A DNA stretch of 64,000 nucleotides, taken from Anthopleura xanthogrammica. Its lineage: Eukaryota > Cnidaria > Anthozoa > Actiniaria > Actiniidae. Of this stretch, positions 1 to 15,000 are shown in pieces. A program made the translations under genes and the position numbers. The first letter of the stretch is position 1, and each line of letters starts with the position of its first letter. The notes beneath the pieces were generated by a model. It saw only the letters and a list, made by a program, of their open reading frames with translations. It had not been told where the DNA came from and made no database searches. The DNA lies in assembly GCA_964019055.1 (NCBI GenBank), contig OZ025218.1:3866169-3930168 (forward strand), given 5' to 3'.

Positions 1-290
1 AACTGAACATCACAGCTAGTCACTTAATAACAACAACATTTCAGTTTTTGTCGAAAATTATATTTTCGTTTTTTATTCTACAAGCTCTTCATTTTCAGTT
101 GCAGATGAGTTATCTTTGTGTCCATCGCGTTAATTTCATTTAAATGTGAATTTTGGCTTCTCAGTTTCGCGTTAATTTTCTTTATTTGAAAGTATTTTTG
201 CCCTCAATTCGCGTTAATTTAAGTTCTAATTTCTAATACTTTAATTTCGTGGAGTGTTAATTTCCTATATAAGGTATAATTCAAAGTTGA
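1..290. mobile_element. Fragment of a 'GCGTTAATTT' repeat element
   Basis: Nearly the same sequence, in the same orientation, occurs at about 29094-29525, starting from AACTGAACAT and ending at the run ATTTCGTGGAG...AAGGTAT. It contains several short GCGTTAATT motifs. The second copy has an extra stretch of about 120 bp (around 29145-29270) that is absent here. No coding potential was seen. Confidence 0.6.
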
Positions 291-959
291 ATAATCAATC
301 TATACTTCTAAATTCATCAAAGTAATTAAATGACTACAATAGTTGAAATATTAGTGAAAAATGCAAGTATGCGCACCTCTACGAACGTCCAGAAATCGTA
401 CACTTCAACTTTTCTCATCAAAATATTTCAAAATTTAGCCATTAAAGTTTCCTTCATATTTTGATATATAATTACCAGAACCGTTTTTATTTAAAATCTT
501 AAATAAATAATGGGGGTCACCATTCTCGTTTTTGATTTATTTTGAAAAAAAAAAACATCGAAAGATGGTTGAAAACTGGCACTTTTCCTAGAGGAGACTG
601 GGGCGAGTTTTACAAAAATCGCAACTTTTTCGCTCAAAAAAGAGAAAAAAGTGAAATGTTTTAGTTTTTTCATCTGATTTGACTCAAAACCTCAAGACTT
701 GTCGTTCATAAGATAAATGTTTCAAATAATATGTCAAAACTTGAAGAGACAAAGCGATATTGTTTTTTGAGGGATGAAGTTAGGCCTTAAATTTTGGCGC
801 CTCAAAGGCCGATCACGATCGAAAACCGAGGGGGGTGGTCTTTCTCAGGAGGAAAAAGCTCAATGAAACTTTCAATACCAAGGTTCATCATCTAATTTGA
901 TGGTCTTTCATTGCTGGAAATTTGGTGGAAATCGGCCGACCCTCATCCGCCATCTCTGC

Positions 960-1205
960 CCGGTTTTCTTTGACAATCACTCTTAAAGTAGATGTTCTGA
1001 GAAAATTACTTCCATATTTTTTTTTATTTTTCGAGTTATGAATTTTTTTGTACAAAGCTCGGTTTCCGCCATTTTTCTTTCAAAAACTTGTCTAGTTGGT
1101 AATATTCAAAATTCATTATCTCGAAAACGAGCACTGGACACCCCCTTTTCTATCTCATTTTTGGAATCAGCTTTAAATTCTGTATAAAATAACTTTCTAA
1201 CGAAT
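960..1205. mobile_element. Partial copy of the 'AAAACGAGCTCGGGACA' repeat
   Basis: Closely similar to 10670-10895, and more loosely to 42730-43290: CCGCCATTTTTC, ATTCATTATCTCGAAAACGAG and TTTTTGGAATCAGC occur in the same order. The terminal inverted repeats of the full element at 10288 are not present here. The stretch 290-960 before it holds no feature I can identify. Confidence 0.6.
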
Positions 1206-1212
1206 CTCGAGT

Positions 1213-1940
1213 GTGTCTGAAAAAAAAAAAAGGTTTCGCGACGTGACAAATGCCTTAAGAACCAACATTAAGAAAATGAAACGGTCTTTCTATCAGAAAG
1301 ACTTATCCTCAAGTAAGCCTAAAGAGTTATGGCAAACTATCCATAGCATTCATCCACCCCAGTCCCCAGCTAATCAAGGCAGATACAGATCACCTTAACA
1401 AGCATTTTGGCTCTACCTCTCAACGTCTTCTAGGATCCACTCCAACAACTAAAGAAGACCTATTCAATTGATGTCCAGTTTGGAATGCCTCAAGGGTCGA
1501 TACTTGGCCCTGTCCTTTTCACCTTATACGTTAACGACCTCTTGAATAACTACCAATGCTTCTGTTTCTAATATGCCGACGACACGACATTTTATGACCA
1601 TAGCGCTCCTAGAGATCTTAGCGCGTGTGTACACATGATGGAAATCAACATGTCTAATCTATTACTGAATAGCAAATGCTAGCAAATTCAAATACTTGTA
1701 ACAACATCGCAGATGTCAAGAATACATGATCTTGGCGTGTTTACCCCGTCGCCCTCTATAAAAGGTCAGAGGATAGAAACATTCAAGCTCCGACCACGTA
1801 AAACACAACCAACAAAACGGGAACTTTCCAGGACTTTTTATCTCAGCTGTTTAATGAACTTCACGCACAAACAAGATTATATACTGACCCACAACATTTC
1901 AACCGTCAGGTGAAAGACTTTTTGAGGGAAAGAGCAAAAT
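1213..1940 (+). pseudogene. Degenerate LINE (non-LTR retrotransposon) reverse transcriptase
   Basis: Frame-broken remnant. 1213-1398 encodes a linker typical of the region before RT (ALRTNIKKMKRSFYQKD, KELWQTIHSIHPP). Around 1468-1600 a second frame gives the RT motif GMPQGSILGPVLFTLYVNDL followed, after a stop, by YADDTTFYDH, the catalytic YADD box. 1713-1913 may be the far 3' part. Multiple stops and frameshifts show it is dead. Lies upstream of the first receptor exon. Confidence 0.8.
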
Positions 1941-2087
1941 AGCGTACATACATTCATTCCGGGAGGGGGGGGGGGGGGGAATCATTTACATGAGATGTGG
2001 GTCAGAGTCTTAGGAATAGATATTTAATTTGTTCATTTGTTCGTTTGGTTTTTCTTTCCCTCGTTCATTTTTTTTTCTAATTGACAG

Positions 2088-3027
2088 TAAAATATAGAAA
2101 CTGGTGTGCTTCGATGTTCTGTCCTAAATGCTCAATGCAACTGGAGCTTCATTTCCTGAATACCATTTCAAAAATTGATAATGCTGTACCAACCAAAAGC
2201 ATTGAGAAAACATTCAGTGGCAGCTACATAGTGGAGAAAGAACCGGGAAGCTACGATATTCAGGTATTGTAATAAATATATTTCACCACTCTTACTTTTG
2301 ATCTTGACTTTGATTTCGATCTCGATCTCGACTCCATCTCCATATTTGATCTTTCTTTTTTCGTTTCGTTTCGTTTCGTTTATTTTCCTTTTTTTCCTTT
2401 TTCAATTTTTCAATTTTTTTATTTCAGTTTGTCTACTCATTTCCTAAGGATCCTGCTGGATTTTCTACATTTCGCAAAGTTGCAACGGTTTATGTAAAAA
2501 GTAATTACTGGTGGCTGATAGTGGAGTACACATAATAAACGAATGAAGAAGATTCAATATTAAATAGTGCAAAGAGAGGCTTTGCACCATCACGTGATGG
2601 CAGCCATGACAGGAGGCAAGAACAATTGAATTTGGTCTAATGTGATTTACATGAGAAAGAATTCAGTTTCCCAGGGGGGAAGATTCCATTGTTCCTGCCT
2701 CCTGTCATGGCTGCCATCAAGTGATGGTGCAAAGCCTCTATATCGTGGTTTTGCATTTGTTTGGTAGACTTGCTCGTTAGTGCTGATTAGCTAGCACTTT
2801 TGTTAACGGATTTATTAACTGCACTCTCTGGCAATATGTATAAAAACATTGTTTCTGCCCCAGAAAACAGCTGCTGTGATAACTCTATATCTTGTGCCTT
2901 ACCTGTCATATATAATCAATTATATTTTTTATTCCTAACTGTTTTGTAGCTGCCATTATACAAAAGAACGATTTTAAGATAAATAGTGGAAAATGGAAGA
3001 CTTCTGGAAATAAAAGTTGGAATACAG
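2088..3027 (+). CDS. Receptor exons 1-3: unassigned N-terminal extracellular segment
   Basis: Three exons, 2088-2263, 2428-2500 and 2950-3027. Each is bounded by AG/GT sites, with phases 1-0, 0-1 and 1-1. The encoded peptide begins [14 protein letters not shown] and includes [16 protein letters not shown] and [15 protein letters not shown]. It contains three cysteines close together near its start and otherwise looks like a beta-rich extracellular fold. I do not recognise the domain. It runs directly into the first MAM exon. An upstream exon ending in phase 1 must exist; none was found between 1 and 2087, which holds repeats. Confidence 0.6.
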
Positions 3028-6000
3028 GTAAATGACTCGAGCATCGTCGCTATGAATTGGTAGATCATTCAGTCAGTTCACATTTCATGGATGGGCTGCT
3101 CATGAACAGGGTATTCGTTTGTTCTGATTACAGCATAGGCATTAGTTTGTTCATAATAATGATCCAAGTTGATCATGTCAGTTGACCTGTCCACATATGG
3201 TCTGTTGATCGATTCACACCTTCGTTGTCTGAAGAAAAATGGATGAAAAAGTAAAGTAAAAACATTGAATGTTAAGGGTTTTATAGTGATTGTCATTGTT
3301 TTTGTATTTTAGAACCTGCCCAGCCTTTTGTGAACACAACTGCAGTGCTGGAAAGCCCGGTGTTAAAATGGAAGCCACATTATAACAAGATTAAGTTCTG
3401 TCTTGAATTTGACTACTTGCTCTCTTACAACACCACTTCATCTTTAAAAATTTTCTTGAAAACTAATAGTGGTACCTCCCGGTTGCTATGGCAAGAACGA
3501 GGTGTCCGACCGCGGACAAGTGGTAAACTACCGTTCACTTTTACAAAGACTTCAAAGGTAAGTGGTCATTTTATTATTGAATGCACTTTATTCAGTGTAG
3601 TCAAGACGTGATTTTTAGACATTCCTCCTTTACTCCTAGCTTCCTTTCACAGTTAATTTTTGGTTGTAAATCCATGTCCAAGTAACAATAGAACGACAAT
3701 ACAAGACAATACAATACATACAATATAGAACAATAAACTACAATACAATATATGCATTGTATTCCACTTGGACATGGATTTATAACCTAATTTTTTATCT
3801 CTTTTGTACAGCTTCTTTATTTGTGTATTCTATCTTAATCATAATCAACATGATCATCAGTTATAACAACAACCTTGATGATTTACCATATCGATGATGA
3901 TGTCGTTACTATATGTTAATGGTGATGTCTATTATTATGATACTTTCAATCAGTTCTTGTTCGTTGGGAATCGTGCAACAAACAGTACAGGAGAAGTTAT
4001 TTTATTTGATGTATCTATAACAACCAAAACATGCCAGTTTGTGCCTGTTTATTCATCTCCAGGTATCTATTGCGCAGCTGCAGAAATTATACATGCACTA
4101 CTATTGCTTCAGTTTTGCTGCATTTTGAAAATTGAAATCTATATATCGAACTATCCTTGGTGAAAAAACGTTATTGAAAATATATAAAATGTTTGTAGAT
4201 TTTCAATGTGGGAAAGATGAGTTCCAGTGCCATAGTGGCCCTTGTATCAGTAACAGTAAAACATGTGACGGCGACATAAACTGTCCGGACAGATCAGACG
4301 AAATAGGTTGCAAGTGTTTTACTACCCAATTAGCCTGTCTCTCTGGAGGATGCGTAGATTCAAAATACCTCTGTGATGGCACAAGACAGTGCAGCGATGG
4401 GTCAGATGAAAAAAGATGTGGTACGTAGATAGCATGACATGGGATGCTTTTGTTTTCTGTTTTGTTCAACTCATTGATAAAGCTATCATAGCGAGAAATT
4501 GTGGACATCAATGAACGGAGATTATTATTCATGACAAAATCAGCCATCAATCATGTTCACGGAATCGTGACTTCTGATTGGCTGCTGACATTATGCTGCT
4601 TAGTAAATGAGAAAGTCTAATTCGGACTTCCAACTACTTCAGTGCGAATATTGCTGAACTTAATTCTCGCTCGCTTCGCAAAACTATCGCATCAATTTAA
4701 CTGGATTTTTCATATATTGTAATTTTATTATCCTAAATTTTAAAAGTGTACTTTTAGTGAGACGGATAGGTGCGTGGATTGTTCACTTTTGGGTAAAAAG
4801 CACTGAATTTTCAGGAAATAAAGGTCAGTTTTAGACTACTAATGAATATGTGATATAGTGCAACCTGTAATTTGGAGCTGACGTGAGTTATTAGGATTGT
4901 CGCACAACGACGCCATCTTGAACCGGAAGTGAAATATCAAGAATCAAGAATTATTGAATTCATACGAAAACTAATTTATTTTATTTGGCTCAAAATATAT
5001 TTGTCGTTATCTATTAGTGAAACCCAAATATGATCTTAAAAACATAAAGTAGCAAAAATCAGTCGTCATTTTGTTCAGTTCTGTGTTATCTACACATTTA
5101 ACCGGAAGTGCATATAACATACACCGGAAGTGAACTATCTTGAGAAAGAAACCTCAAAGCAACTGCATTATAATAGCTGAAGAGTAGACTCTGATGTTCT
5201 CAGTAAATATATCTACAGTAAATGACTTGTATAAACCAGCACTCAAAGACCAAAGAAAACGTGTTCAATCTATTATCGTCAAAGTACAGTCAGGTCAAAC
5301 GCTTGAACAGTGTTGACATTAACAGTTTGACTTATCAAACTTTACTTTTATGAAATAGTTTTCCATAGTGTAAACCAGGCCTAAGCAGTTGTATGGTTGT
5401 GCATTTACACCCCTTTGTACAGCTTCATCGTACTAGCTTACAGCAGAACTTCCACACCAGTTAGTGTTGTCCAATATAGCTGTGATCCATCTGTTGTCAA
5501 TCTCCACGAACAGTCTTGTGGACTCAGGAGTTGGATACCACCTCGATACGTAGCTCGCTTGATGTGTTGTATAAAAGCTTTTCTTGTTGGGGGAATGGTT
5601 CTTTGTTTGCTTCAAGCCATTTCTTTGTAAAAAGATATTGCAACTTTGGTACTCTCATGGTGGAAACCGCTGCTTTACTGCAGGCTCAAATGGCCGGTAT
5701 TCCTGGCCATGTTAGCTTTCTCCCATCTGGAAGAGCAATTCCATCACTCTTGATCTTCTTACCTCTATTTATGACCAGTACTGCACATTTGGAAATTCCA
5801 AAGTCCATACCAATGTCGTTACTGAATGTGCGCACTGTTTGGACGAGTGAATCAAGTTCTTTTTCATTCACTGTAATATTCTCAACACGTTGTTTGGGTA
5901 ATGTTGTTTATATTTTCGAGCAAGCTTGTCTCGTTTTAAATCAAATTTGGGTTTCCCTGATAGATAACGATAAATATATTTTGAGCGAAATAAAATTAGT

Positions 6001-9000
6001 TTTCGTATGAATTCAATAATTCTTGATTCTTGATATTTCACTTCCGGTTCAAGATGGCGTCGTTTTGCAACAATCCCAATAACTCACGTCAGCACCAAAT
6101 TACAGGCTGCACTATATCACATATTCATTAGTAGTCTAAAACTGACCTTTATTTCCTGAAAATTCAGTGCTTCTTACCCCAAAGTGAACAATCCAGGCAC
6201 CTATCCGTCTCACTAAAAGTACACTTTTAAAATTTAGGGTAATGAAATTACAATATATGAAAAATCCAGTTAAATTGATGCGATAGTTTTGCGAAGCGAG
6301 CGAGAATTAAGTTCAGCAACATTCGCACTGAATTAGTTCATAGTCCCCTCTATTAACTATGATTAGTTGGAAGTCCGAATTAGACTTTCTTATTTCTAAG
6401 CAGCATAATGTCAGCAGCCAAAATCTTTATTTCTTGAAAATGCAGTGCTTTTAACCCAAAAGCGAACAATTCGACCTTAATTTTGCACAATCTAAGTGGA
6501 TGGCCTATGACGGCGGAAATTCAAACAATGATTAGTTTTTGGCTTTTTCCTCTTTATCCTTGTGTACGATTTTTCTGAAAGTTTCAGAATCTTATCATCT
6601 ATCACAGATACAATCATAAATGTTGGGAAGAAAAAAATTATCACGACCGTCTAATACGGACCTAAAATTTGACGCATATGTAATAGGTAATATTGGGCTG
6701 TAGAAAACCTACGTAAGGGTTAGAGAATAAACGCGAGTGCTTTATGGGATTCAGAGCTCCGAGCATTGATAGAAAGCCACGAGGGCGAAACCCGAGTGGC
6801 TTTCTATCATTGCGAGGAGCTTTAAATCCCATAAAGCACGAGTGTTTATTCTCTAACCAATTTATAATAAAAAGTCATACTCACGAGACCATTGTTTGTA
6901 TGCATTTGTTTGCTACGTTTTTTTATTCTCCTCCCAAGAGAAAATTAATCTTTGAAAAAAAGTAATATACGACTATTTTTTTTAGCTTTGAAATAACAGA
7001 AATACAATGAAATGTTCTGTTCATTAAGAACATGTATGTGATGTTCTGTCCCCCGAGACTTAAGAATTTTAATCAAGAATTTACATAGTCAGTTGTAACT
7101 GTAACGTGAAGAGACGTAAGCGGCTAAGGTTTCTGTCGACAAGTTTCAATATAATTTCGAGACAAAATTGTATATTGACTCGTTTTCCGTATCATATCGC
7201 TCACTCGCTCGCGGACTCGCTTGTTCGCGATATGACGGGAAACTCGTGAATAAAAACGATATCTGTGAAAACAGTGATCTTTAGGCATCTGTCTAAAGTT
7301 ATACGAAGTTTAGAGAAAATTCTATAGTGCGATTTAAAGTTATTTGAGGCTGAAGTTTTTACCCTTAAAAATCAAAATTTGTTAATTATGTTACAATACC
7401 TTCGCAAAGAAACGTTGTTTTTAATAGGACGAAAAATCCTCGACCGTCTGAATCTTGTCGAGGTATTAGGCTACTTCTCTGCAAAATTTCACATTACAAA
7501 GTGCCTTGCATCTCCCGTTGATGTACACCAACCTAAAGCTCATACTTTGCGAAATTTTGACACAATTCATCCGAATAACGTCTGGCGCTCCTGATTAAAA
7601 TTTTGTCGATGAATTCTTTTCTTACTGCTGTGACTTAAAATTGAGCATTTTTGCAAAACATTCTCTAGGTATTGGATTGAAGTTTTCTAAGGTACTTTAA
7701 AAAATTTAAAAGTATCAAAGTAAAGTGAACGTTTTACCGACATGTTTATTCAATAGGAAAGTGTAAGAGCCGCTTCACCTGTCCTGATGGTAAATGTCTT
7801 TCCTGGGATTCAACATGTTCCAACTCCAGTCAGAAGCTAGAGCAATGCCAAGATAAGTCGAATTCCCCAACAGTATGTGGTAAGAAAGAAATCAGTCATG
7901 TTATGATAAACTGGGTTGTTTTTTAATGATTGTTCTGGTATTTGACCATATTCCACAAGACTTTACATTTCAAAACACTTTATTTAACTCGCCGTAAAGC
8001 GGTAAAAAACAGTGGCCCTAAAGGTTTTCTTGCCAAGAATACAAAAATACATCGCCCGCGATCGCGCGATCAATAACACCTCGTGGGCCCGAAATGATAT
8101 CGATACAATGACAAGGTATTATAAGCATATGCCTTGGATGGATAACTGGCTGGATAGAGGAATGAATGGAAGAAAGGAAGAAGGGCGGAATTGACTAAGG
8201 AGGAAGGAAGGCAAAATGGGATAAAATCAATCAGGGATGTATAATAGTTTTCCGGTTTTATATAACATTTATGTATTTTTAGCCTGTACGTTTTGGAGAC
8301 AGACAAAAATTTCGCCAAAAAATAGAATCTATTTAAACAAAATTGAGTCTGCAAAGCAGGCAAATGTGTTTGTAATGCATTTACATTTTTAGGCAGCCTT
8401 TCTGATTGCCCACTAAACAAGCTGAATTGTAAGGAAGAAGCCAAAAACTCTAGCTATTATTTTCGAGGTAATTTCAGATCTTTTATGGCTTTGCGTGCAA
8501 TATTTTTCACACAAACACATATACCATATAAAATACTTAATATCGCACAGGGCCTTGCAGTTTCACATACGGATTCTGTGGTCTGATCCAAGATAATAAT
8601 ACTACTAACTTGGTATGGAAAATCGGCCAGGGAAAAACATCAACAGAGGGAACAGGACCGAGCTACGATCACACGAGTTATAGCGAAAAAGGTGCGTCTA
8701 GTTCTGATATTCTTCGTCACATCTTGTTATTCTTTTTCTTTTTCTTTTTATCATCTGCAATAATATCATAAGCATTTCGAAAACTTAATAAATGAAATAT
8801 GGTTGTAAGTTCTTGTGGGGGTGGAATGGTATATATATATAAATGGTTTATTAAATATAAGAGGTGGGTTTCTTCCACGAAAACAAGTTTTATCTGGTAA
8901 ACACCTAATGCCAAATAACGTGACATATCACACATCAATAGGTCCACGGACCAATTCATCGATTTAATGACATAACAATAGGAAAATAGAACAATAGCGC

Positions 9001-12000
9001 AACTTGTATATATATATATAGATTTCAGTAGGGTTTATTCTTCATTAAAGCCTGTTTGATGATCGCGTAAGCGTGAAACTCGGGGTAACAGCTAAAGTGA
9101 TTTCTTGTCTATAATTTATCTTCAATCCATAATCTATATACAATGAATCCCTAAAACTTTGACACTTTTGCGATATATATACATATATATTTGATTGCTA
9201 TTTTTGTTGAAAAATAAACAGTAAACAAGGAGGAAAACAGCTACAAACATGTTAAAAAGCCTCATTAGGTATTCTAGAACAACTTGGTATATACTAAAAC
9301 AATTATTCACATCAAGCTCAGTGAAATATCGGTGAATATTTACTTCGCCACTCGAAGACTGGGGGCTCGATAAATATTCACCGCTATTCACTTCGCCTTC
9401 GGAGAATAATTGTTAAATTTATCGCAAGAGTGTCAAAGTTTTAGGGATTCGATGTATACAGCGATATGCAGAAATTATGATCCTCTTCATATATATACAA
9501 GCATATCAAAAGTATATCGGAAATTATGGGATGTCATCTCTGATATTTTTTTAGAAAGCCCTAGTGATAGGCAGCTCGAAAAAAATATCAGCGATGACAT
9601 CCCATAATTTCTGATATACTTTTTATATACTTGTATATATGTAAAAAAGGATAAGAATTTTTGCATATCGCTGTATATATATTGCTAATATATATGCTTA
9701 ATTATCTTTGACATATATAGGCAGGTACATATACTTAGAGGCAACTAGTGGCACAGCTGAAGACAGTGCGCGACTATCCAGTGACTGGATGAATCCTGTA
9801 GCAACATCTTCATGCTTACGATTTTGGTATCACATGTACGGGTCTGATATCGGAGCTCTAAAAATCATAATAAAAACCAGGCAGAGCGAAAAAGTGATAT
9901 GGTCATTGTATGGAGAGCAAGGGAATCAGTGGTATTTAGGTGAAGTCGAAATGCCAGTTTTGCAGAAAATGGATACAATCTTATCAGTTTTAGTGAATGC
10001 CGAACCATTGAAGGTGCGATTAACATTTGCGGTTCACTGATGGCTGACTGCTATGTATTTCGTTGGTTGGTCTGTTGGGTGGCTAATTATTTTTTGGTTC
10101 AAGTTAGTTGGCATGGTTTGTTTGTCTGTTGGTTGGTTGTTTTCTGTTTTTCTGTTGGTTGGTTGGTTGGTTTACTGTTTGATTGACTGGCTACTTATTT
10201 GGATGAATTATTCTCTGAATATTTTGATTTTTTTTCATCTTTTCTCTTCTGTAAACTAAATGTTTCGCTTTGTTATTTGTAAAAGTAACTTAAGGTGACT
10301 GACTACTTTTGAACGTTCAATTTGAGCCTACGATTTGCGCGCGCACAAAAATCGCACGAAACCGCATAACAACCTTCAAAATTTTATTGAGGAACCATAC
10401 ACGTTTTGAGCTTCAACAGGGCAAAAACCCCAAATTTTGCTCGGGACTCTATACTTTTCTTCAAATTTCCTAAAACAACAGGTAAAAATCAATCTTTTGA
10501 GAAAGTTTGAGAAAAACGTAATTATTAGAACTTATAAAAAAAGTGTTTTATGCGATTTTTATGTTGTCGTTTGAGTAGGATTTTCGGTTGATTGAGCTAA
10601 CAAGAACTGCTAAATTTTTAACTTATTTTAAAAACTTTCCTTAAATATGCTTAGTTAGTCTTCAAAAATGATGTTTAAAGTAGATGTCCTGAGAAAATTG
10701 CTTACAGAGCTTCTTTAATTTTTGAGTTATGAATTTTTGTGTGCAAAAACTTGATTTCCGCCATTTTTCTTTCGAAAACTTGTCAAGATGGTCATATTCA
10801 AAATTCATTATCTCGAAAACGAGCTCGGGACACCTTATTTTTCTTTTCATTTTTGGAATCAGCGTTAAATTCTGTGTAAAATATCTTTCTAAGAACATTT
10901 TGTAATTATTCCTTGCTAAAGTAGTCAGTCAACTTAAGTAACATAAGGTTAAAAATAAACAGCAGCTCATAGGCTTGTTCCATCTAAATTTAGTTGATAA
11001 TCGAGGGAGTGAAGAGCTCCGGATCTAAAGGAGATATAGCTGTAGATGACATCTCCCTGCTGGAAGGAAAATGTACAAAACTACCTTCCATGGACTGTAA
11101 GTATTTTATAGATTAAAATGCAAAAATTTCAGAGAACTGTTCAATACACACATAGGAAGGACTCTAATTATGATAACTAGACAAATTCAAGACGTAATAA
11201 ATCATGTTTTGTAGTAGAAAGTCGTTTTATCTTTCTAGTTTTCGCTAAAGAATTTGAGTTGGAGCTTTGAATGTTCTCGTTTTGTTGCCTGTTGTCTTAT
11301 GTTGTTTATTCAAAAAATAAATTCAAAACCACATCTACAATATAGAGAAAACAGCTAACAATAGTTTCAGGCTCGTTCTTTGTTTAAAAACAGTTTTAAC
11401 TATTATTTTTTTTGATCTTAAAAGATCAAACATAGGGAGCCCACAGCCACTGGTAGAATCAGTGATTAGAATAAAATCTATCATTCGTAAATGCACGTGC
11501 TAACTCCCGCACGAGATTGGCGGCGTTTCCGGATTGGTTGAAGTTCAAGTCTGAATAAATTATCAGCTGCTAACGTTGCTAGCGTAGAATATGCAATAAT
11601 ATTATCCATTTTCCTCGAAAAATGTGATCCTAGCGTATCTAATATATAAATTTAGGCACTGTCTAAAAGCGGAGCTCCCAAGGAATAGTATATATAGTGC
11701 TAAATATGTGACAATTGTGTGACGCGGCATAACGCCGGTTATGAAACAGCGTGACCACTTCTTCTGATTTTACAAGAAGGAAAAACTGAAAGAAAAACCA
11801 TTGGTATTTCAAGCCTTGAAAAGCATTAGAAAACTTATTCAATTCGAAGAAAAATAATTATAGATTATAGAACATATGAATACATGTATAAAACAAAGGA
11901 TTTGAACTACACTGAAAATTGTCGAAAAATATTATAAGCTTAAGCTTACGTCCATTTGAACTTCACATGCAGCAAGAGACATATTTATTAATGCAAGATA

Positions 12001-15000
12001 ATAATTTTCTTTGTTAGTAATTGGTCTTTGAAAAGTATTTTTTTTTCAGAATTTATTCTTAACTTTATTATCCAGCGAAGTATCTTACAAAAACATAAGC
12101 TTATCCAAACAACACAAACAAGCTCATTTTGCGACTGTGTAATAATAATAGCTGGAGAAGCCCGATAAATAGCGAATATTTGGTGTGATATGTATTCCTT
12201 TTTCATATTTCATTCAACATTAAAATAAATTATCTATAAAAATCTCAAAATATCCATATGTTTATGAAATATGGAATCTTGTTTTGACATCAGAATTCCT
12301 CGCATGAGGCTCGCTGGCCGTCAAATATAATTTTTCAAAGAACTAAGTCTTTTTCCCAAGTCTTGAAATGGGATCAAAAACAAAACTTCAAAGCTTCAAA
12401 TATCGCTTTTCTGGTTCACGAGTAATGAAGAAAAAGATGACAAAAATTTAAAATGCAGTAAAAACGACTAAAAAAAACTATCCAAATTTTTCTGACAATG
12501 TTTGCCGAACTAACGTCCTTTGCTTGTCGAGAGTTTCTGCAGCTAGTTTACTCATTTTTTGTCGATTTTTACGAAATATTAGTCAACTTTAATGAATTTA
12601 CCTTCTATGAAGTGTTTTCTACGGAACTGAAATATTATTCTTGCAGTATAATCAGGTTTTTCTGGTCTACAGGCCACTTTTTCTCTCACTGAAGTTTCAG
12701 TCACGAAACTTCATAGTAAGATTAAGAATCTTCTCTCGTCAAATCCTATTAGCAAAATTGTTTTTGTTCACTTTAAGGAAGACATGACTTGGATTAAACG
12801 TATTTTTCGTTTTGCAAAAATAAGGAAAAATGTTTTTTCATCCATCTTTGCGATTTTTTCTGTGCATTTGCGAGTAAGCGAAGTGCGCGGGAACCCTGTG
12901 CATAGTGGTACACGCCATGAAAAATCAACTCGATGGGGTATACCATTTTTTCTTAAGTATAGTGCTCCGCTATAAAAAGAGCGTTGCCATGAAAACGTTA
13001 ACCATCTGATGGTTAAGTTATCACCACTAAAATAATCTCTGATAGTTTTTAGAAAAAGTAATTTTAAAAGTTTAATGACCATCCTCACAGTGGTTAAAAA
13101 GTTATATTTTACTCAGCATCAACTAAATTCGGTGCGGGCACAATCGTCCCCCTCCCCGGGGGGTTAAGCAGTAGATGTAACTACGTGAGTGCATCATTGT
13201 GGGCCAGGTGATCTGACTAGGCGCGCAAAGCATGATTTTCTGATCTGAAAAAGAATCAATCCCATCATCCACCGTACGCTCAATTCACTTGAGTTTCATG
13301 GCGGCCATCTTGAAAATAGGCTAATTATGAGCGACTTTCTCGCCAATAAGTCTTTTCTTATTGAAAACGAGACACTATAAATAACAGATAAAAGGATTTT
13401 CTTAAGGTTCAAAGCATCCTGGAGATTGCCAAGGACAAAAGAGCAGCGTAAGGTGTGGAAATTTTGGTTAAATCCCGCCAAGGAATCGAGAAAGCTTTTC
13501 GGCAGCTTCTTTGAGATCGTTTCAACGGTAATTCTTTAATAAAAAACCATGAATATTAACCTGACCGATGAAAATATATTCTTAGTCTCATCTAGACAAC
13601 ATATTCTTTGAAGCAGAAACATTTTTAGCCTTAAATAATCGGCTAAATGACACTTTTCCTAGCATTATTGTACTTGTATGCTATTTGGTTTTGTTTTGAT
13701 TTCCCTCTGTTTATCCATGATTGAGCTCGAAAAGACGCATGGGATTGATTCTTATTCGGATATCACGATTCGCAATCTGATTGGCTAATCGCTTTTCCTC
13801 AGATCACCTGGGGTTTAGTGCACCCACTTAGATACATGCACTGTTTAACCCTGGGGAGGGGGTGATTGTGCTCGCGCCGAATTTGCTGGTTTATGGGGAA
13901 AATGCATCGCCAGAAATTCCGAACCAAAGTGGGCGGGCACTATATTATGCAAAATTAGAATCATGCAAAATAAATGCCAATCATTCTTATTGTCTTATCT
14001 CAATTGTAATTGGTTCATACATCACAACTTAGCTATTGAACATAAAGGTTTGTTCGCTGCTTTAAATTATTTAACTACGGCAGATATTTTGCTAGCAAAA
14101 CATTCTAAAAGACCAAGAGGAAGCGGATCAGTTTGGGAAGTCGAAATATTCATTTAAAGACGTTAATCTTCGGCAGGGGTGAGAGAAAGATCGTCTACGA
14201 CAGTAGAATCACGAAGTTAATCATAAAGTTAGCTTATGGAATAATTCTTTGTTTTCCTCATTTACTGATAAACGTTAATTGATCATACAAGGATTCAGAG
14301 TTCTTAGTGCTGTGGAAGGGATTTTCGCCGTTCGATGCTTCAAGGGATCACGAGGATAATATCATCCCAGAGTGTTTTCGGTGCGTTATAATTAGTACAT
14401 AGTTTTTCTGTGTTATGTAGCTCTCGCTCGCTTACCAAAATTATTCCACGAAGATGTCCCGAAGCCCCAACTGTCTATAAGAATCAGTGAAACCTACGTA
14501 CAACACCGTATTATTATTATATAAGAATCGCTGAGTCTAAACACCGTCTGCTCTCTATCATTCCTCGATTTTTCAGTCATTTTCAATAAAAAATAACGCC
14601 TGCTATGAATACGAAATCTTTTGTTTATGTCGCGCCGGAAGTGTTTCTTTTCAGAGCTTCGAAGTCTAATGACTGCAAATATTGAGAGATGAAAAACCGA
14701 AATGAGTTTGTGGCCAAACCATTTGAAACTTGGCAGAAATATTGACGAAAGTCCAATCCTTCAAACAAGATTTAAGATAGAGCTATACGTATCCGTTGAC
14801 CATGATTTTGAGACCAAAATAGTTGAGGGATTTCGCGCTCTTCTAGGTCTTCTTCACTAAAATGGGCACTTAAAACCCTAGTATTTTTGTTTTTGTAAAA
14901 CCGAATGGTAATTTAAAGTTTTGGTTCAGATTTATCATTTTTATTAAAGCTTGCAAGTTAGTTGTTGAACTTCTAAGCCGTGCAGCTGTTGTAGTTAAAT

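Noticed and set aside
12498..12692. Small frame similar to one at 27758-27949
   Set aside because: Both lie in the two copies of element X, differ by frame-disrupting changes, and show no known domain.
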